A DNA stretch of 64,000 nt from Amoebidium appalachense (lineage: Eukaryota; Ichthyosporea). Shown here piece after piece: positions 46,335 through 64,000 of the stretch. Positions within the stretch are counted from its first letter, which is position 1, and every line of letters starts with the position of its first letter. Location of the stretch: NCBI GenBank assembly GCA_963693365.1, contig CAVNZM010000010.1, positions 8,618,001 through 8,682,000 of the forward strand. Direction: 5' to 3'. Made by a program: the position numbers and the translations under genes. Under the pieces are notes generated by a model, which was not told the origin of the DNA, did no database searches, and was given only the letters and a program-made list of their open reading frames with translations.

Positions 46335-46515
46335 CCCCCCCCCCCCCCCCTCCCCCTCCTCCCCCCCCCCCCCCCCCCCCCCCCCCCCACCTCTCCTTCC
46401 CCCTCCCGTCATCTTTCATTCGCTCTTTCTGTTTTTCTTTTGTTTTATTTCTTTCTCCTTGGTTTTCTTTGTGCGCGCGCCTGTGTGTTTGTCAATTGGA
46501 TGGGGGACGGGGATC

Positions 46516-46569
<54 letters not shown>

Positions 46570-47167
46570 GGGGGGAGGCTTTAAGTTGAGAGTCGCAACA
46601 AGCGTCACACACTACATGCCTATAAATGATAAATACACAGTCCCAACACAAACACACTTTCCAACCATACCTACACGCCCACTCACTTCGCAACCATCTC
46701 GACCAAACCAGAACTATTCATACCTTGATAATCTCGTCTGTAACCACGTTGCTGTACGTGTTCCACACCACAACCCTCTCCTCCCCCTCCACCATCCTCT
46801 CTGGCTCGTCCCTAAGTGCTACCCTGTAGTATGCCACCTCATTGCCGTCCAGGGTTGGGCATGCACGTGGACCTGTGATGACTGGAGGCACACTCTCAAG
46901 GACCTCACCCTGCGCACTGTATGCAAACACACGTGGAGTACCGTGTGCACAGCACCCTGCATCGCACAGAGACTTTGCATGCGCTGCAAAGGTCGCCTGA
47001 CACACTTCAAACATGCTGTCGGTCACGTCGGGGGGATAGCGCGATGCTTGCTGCTGAGGCTGTGCTTGGGCTGTTGCACTTGTGGTTGTATTTTGGGCAC
47101 TGCATGCAGGAATAGACAGCACTATCGCCACAGAGGCAAGGGCCCGCAGCCCTAGAGTGGGCGTCAT
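40232..47167 (-). CDS. Class C (GABA-B-like) GPCR with a bacterial-type solute-binding ectodomain, complete, 5 exons, 1043 residues
   Basis: Exons in transcript order: 47167-46724, 46178-45462, 44875-43811, 42308-41987, 40815-40232 (phases 0, 0, 0, 1). Signal peptide at residues 1-25. The ectodomain reads like an ABC-transporter sugar-binding protein (PBP type II): VVVWNTYSN, LPDVVFSKITRLAQW, KGAIMDLMPFL, YYGMPYTVDSRYTIFN, WTWDAMFDRYL and GRTAYELLFRLMNP. A short Cys-containing linker (CRDGVDLPKPFPTECLYPGQ) precedes seven helices: three in exon 3 (with WQNRTARSLRSASPSYCLL after TM1), two in exon 4, two in exon 5. TM7 ends with the GABA-B-like FVPKI. The tail carries a heptad coiled coil (KLQELENELQEARQRETVL), the feature GABA-B subunits use to pair. 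Several N-x-S/T sites lie in the ectodomain. By family it signals through G proteins at the cell surface; the ligand is unknown. Confidence 0.92.
40820..40883 (+). repeat. (GT)n tract forming the acceptor of GPCR exon 5
   Basis: On the coding (minus) strand this is (CA)n ending ACACCAG directly before exon 5, so the microsatellite sits where the polypyrimidine tract should be. Confidence 0.9.
43190..43710. repeat. Tandem duplication of about 220-300 bp in a GPCR intron
   Basis: Two copies begin CAGCCACTTTCAAGTGCCTA at about 43190 and 43409. Both continue with GGGAGGGTGA-CTGTTAGGAAGG and end with CAGACACGGTGTGTGCACGT. The second copy is longer because it contains a T-run/G-run compound (43507-43572) absent from the first. 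Confidence 0.85.
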
Positions 47168-48560
47168 GGTGTTGAGGATTATTAAACGTAACGGAGCTGA
47201 TATGTGTGTTACACAGGGCTACTACAAATGTTAGGCATGTGTATGTATGGTGCGGTTGGCTTTGGGTTTTGGAAGACTGATCGACTGCGAGAAATGGACA
47301 CCCAGAACGGTCGTGCTGTGCTCGAATGACGGAAATTGACTATGTGCGCAGTTTGCAATTGGCTTTGTGACCAAAAGACGAAATTATGGAGCAGGGCGGG
47401 TCCTCGGAACTGTGTAGTTGTTTACAGAGTGGCAACCCCATTGGCAGCTCAGGCATAGCACCATAGTGCGCTCATGCGTCTGCACCAGTAAGATAGCTAC
47501 GTTCTGCCGCGGGTACACTTTGTACACTTGGGAAATTCGGGAAGCAGAAAAGCGCCAGCGTGCGGTGTGTTCAAGATCAAATGAACGGCGTGCTTTCCAT
47601 ATTTAACTTGATTTGTTTATGCTTTATTACTTGTTGTTGTATTTTGACGTCATATCAAACTCCATATTCCTTCAACCTTGTGGGGGCCAGACGATGGAAG
47701 CCTCATGGCCCTGAGTGTGGCCGGGTCGGGCGCCCTTTGAAGATTCCGGGAAAATGCGGCGGAATTAAAGGCAGTGTGATGGTTGGCTGCTGGCGCATCA
47801 TTGTTTACATTCCAACAGGCATTTTGGTCCAATAGGAACTGGTACTCATTCTTGGGTTTCAGGGATTGGCTCAACGCGCACCACAGCCAATTACCGGCTA
47901 AAGGCTTGGTGTGCACACTGTGTTACGTGTGTATAGCAACAAAACACAAAAAAACATGATACCAACTACAATATAATACATGCAAGCCATTTCTTGCTGC
48001 CTCTGCCGCTGCGCTGTGACTCCTGATGCTATTGGTTTATCTCATGCTTCATGCATACATGCCAACTTCAAGGATGAACGACCGGATGCCTACACGGCAT
48101 ATACCGCAGCTCCTGAGTGAGTGCCGAGGACAGTCGGACGACTCCACGTCCCGGTACGCGCATGTGCACATGCATCACCTCAGTGTTCCTTCGCACGGAT
48201 AGCATTGGTATGGAGTTGTAAGACGCGTGTGCTAGGTATAATGTATACATAGGTGCCGGGATCAGATTTGAATAGGTCGCAGCTGGTCGAGAGCAGATAG
48301 CTATAGGGCTCTGCAAGAGAGGACCCGATTACTGTATCTAACTCACTGATCTTATCTCCATCATGATCAGGAGAAAGAAGCATGCCGTTTCCAAAAGCAA
48401 CTTTAAGATCATTACGTTTTTTTTCTCGTTCTCCCTCGCTCTCGAGCTCCTTTTTGATGTCTCCCTCTCCTGTTCTCTCTGTGACTCTCATGCGGCCTCT
48501 CCGCCCTCACAACCCTCCTCGAGTACCCCCCGCCCCCTCCTCTCCTTCTCTCTTCTCTCT
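47168..48560. promoter_or_regulatory. Region between divergent GPCR and DIS3L genes, near the GPCR start
   Basis: Unique sequence without coding potential. Several ATTGG/CCAAT words occur (for example 47358-47362 and 47446-47450, which read CCAAT on the GPCR strand, and more between 47810 and 47890). It probably carries the GPCR promoter, but no TATA box was found. Confidence 0.35.
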
Positions 48561-48975
<415 letters not shown>

Positions 48976-49317
48976 TTCTCTCCTCCAGATCTCCCCACCC
49001 CGCCCCCAGCTGCTCCCGAGTTTAAATTCCAGTCGGACCCCTTTTCTTCTAGAAGTCTCGACTTCTAGATCTCGCTCGGAGCCCAAATGGTCTATCTATC
49101 TACTTGGTGGAGTAGATGCCACACAAGATAGAGAGACAGGAAATCGTCTCTACATAGTACCACGAGATTCCAACAGTGAGCAGTGGTGTATGTGGCGTGT
49201 GTGTATACGCGCACGCGAGTGTGTGTGCGCGCACATCAGTGTGGGTAGAGCGTCTGTTTCCAGGACGCGTGCGAAGGACTAAGGATGCGGTGTGGTAGAT
49301 TGCAAGTTCCAGTACAA

Positions 49318-49505
<188 letters not shown>

Positions 49506-49689
49506 CACCCAATACAAACATATTCACTTTGTGGGTTAATAGAATTATCCAGGTGAATCGTAATGTGCGGAGGAACAGAGAGATGAGGAAAGAGGGGAAA
49601 GGAAGATCAGTGGAATGATAGGCACGTTTTACACGGCTCGGAGCTTAGGTAAAAAACCGTTGGGGGGAGGAGGGGAAGGGGGGGTAGGG

Positions 49690-50303
<614 letters not shown>

Positions 50304-50370
50304 CAGATTGTTGATTGTTGGGCCAAGTTCACAGGGCTGATAGATCTAATCAAACTTATTCGCGCCGCCG

Positions 50371-50412
50371 AGCCAATCAGCGGCATTATCATTCTCGATT
50401 TCGGATTGGTGG
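50371..50412 (+). promoter_or_regulatory. CCAAT boxes upstream of DIS3L
   Basis: AGCCAATCAG (50371-50380) and, reversed, GATTGGTGG (50404-50412) lie 160-200 bases before the start codon, a typical arrangement for a TATA-less housekeeping promoter. Confidence 0.45.
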
Positions 50413-50568
50413 CTACTCGTTATATTTGCAACTGTCACAACCAGGCTAGCCTGCAGCAGCTGGCTGCATTTTGAAGGCCCTGTACATGTAGACAGGACAC
50501 AGGCACATATACTTATCCGCGCATACACGACACACATATCCCCCCGGGCCGTCACCGCAGCAGTCAGC

Positions 50569-63053
<12,485 letters not shown>

Positions 63054-63941
63054 GTAGATACCCCCCCCCCCCCCCCCCCTCCCCCCTCCCCCCTTCCCCC
63101 TGCCCTCCACCCTCCCCTCGCTTCATCCTCCCCCCTCCCCCCTCTCCCGCTGCCCCCTCATCCCCCCCCCCCCCCCCCCCCCCCCGCCTGCCCGTTCCCT
63201 TTTCTATGCTGGCCACCCAGCCATACGGCCACGGCATGACTCATGTAGGTGTGTGTGACTGCATGCATGGAGGAACGTTCACGTTGGGTTACTGGGCTTC
63301 TGGCTGCATAACAACACTCAGGTGTTGTGTTGTGAGGTGCCTTCACTAAGTAGGATATGGTGTGTGCAATCAGACAGCAGCACATTCATCTAATGAGTTT
63401 TTGGGTGGCCTCTTTTCCCAGCAGTCACACACCCACTTGCCACACCCCATGCATGCAACATGCTTCTGTCGGCCACCTCCTCCCCTCCAACTTCTCATTC
63501 CCACACCCTTCAACCTGTTCATACCGGCAAATTTCCCTAGATAGTCACTCACATAAACAGATACAAAAGTATCCTTAGTATTGGTATTTTCTCTAAACCA
63601 ATTTTGAAACGTATGTAGGTAAGACATATACGTGTCGATATTTACAATTTTTTGAGCTTTTCCTATCGATTTTGAGCTTTTTCTATCGATTAGTGGCGAT
63701 AGAGTTGTTTAGAGTTGTTTAGAGCTGGCCGGCTGCCGGCCAAATCAGTTAGTCTCGGCCCGAAGAGCTTAAAGGGCTTCCACATCTTCAATTGCCCCCC
63801 CCCCCCCCCCCCCCCCCCCCTTTTTTTTTTTTTTTTTTTGGGTGTTTACATGTCCCTCCTGCGTTCCTCCTTGTCCACACACTTCGTTTCACATCGTGTT
63901 CTAACCATCCCACACTCCCCTTCCCATTCAATTACGATTGA

Positions 63942-64000
<59 letters not shown>
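63054..64000 (+). other. DIS3L intron 16, open to the right edge
   Basis: It starts at GTAGATACC and holds C runs (63060-63079, 63163-63185), a C-run/T-run pair at 63797-63839, and a CA tract from 63950 to the end. No segment encoding the next RNB residues (the Asp-rich active site) is present. Confidence 0.6.

Overview
This is nuclear DNA from a eukaryote. Coding sequence is cut into short exons with GT..AG introns and AATAAA signals, and it floats in intronic and intergenic DNA dominated by homopolymers of C, G or T (often 20-60 bases), dinucleotide tracts and minisatellites. Three genes are recognised by family: a TNFAIP8/TIPE-family protein, the DIS3L paralogue of the exosome ribonuclease DIS3, and a class C (GABA-B-like) GPCR. 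TIPE and DIS3L together point to an opisthokont on the animal side (Holozoa), either a unicellular relative of animals or an early-branching animal. This placement is an inference, and the species cannot be named from the sequence.

Layout. 1-2.6 kb: non-coding DNA with a decayed non-LTR retrotransposon. 3.1-11.5 kb (+): a multi-exon gene of unknown family with two CPHC zinc-ligand motifs at the start, a Ser/Thr/Pro/Asn-rich middle and a coiled-coil end. 12-24 kb: minisatellites, GA and G tracts, and a few possible orphan exons. 24.8-26.7 kb: a cluster of a short interspersed repeat that runs into poly-C. 26.9-30.5 kb (+): a complete four-exon TIPE gene whose second exon has partial tandem copies on both sides. 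33.0-33.2 kb: a MITE-like element. 34.3-36.4 kb (+): a polytopic membrane protein of unknown family. 37.7-39.5 kb: CA-rich minisatellite. 40.2-47.2 kb (-): the class C GPCR, five exons, 1043 residues, with a bacterial-type solute-binding ectodomain. 48.5-50.3 kb: large CT and GA tracts in inverted orientation. 50.6 kb to the right edge (+): the first 16 exons of DIS3L. Its RNB catalytic core lies beyond the window.

The genes are not functionally linked: cytoplasmic RNA decay (DIS3L), a TIPE-family lipid-binding protein and surface signalling (GPCR). What unifies the window is how splice sites sit inside simple repeats: acceptors are often fed by C runs or (CA)n, several donors merge into (GT)n, and two minisatellite arrays are built from splice-site sequence. 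All splice sites here were read by eye from GT/AG, phase and family similarity, and homopolymer lengths may carry assembly error.
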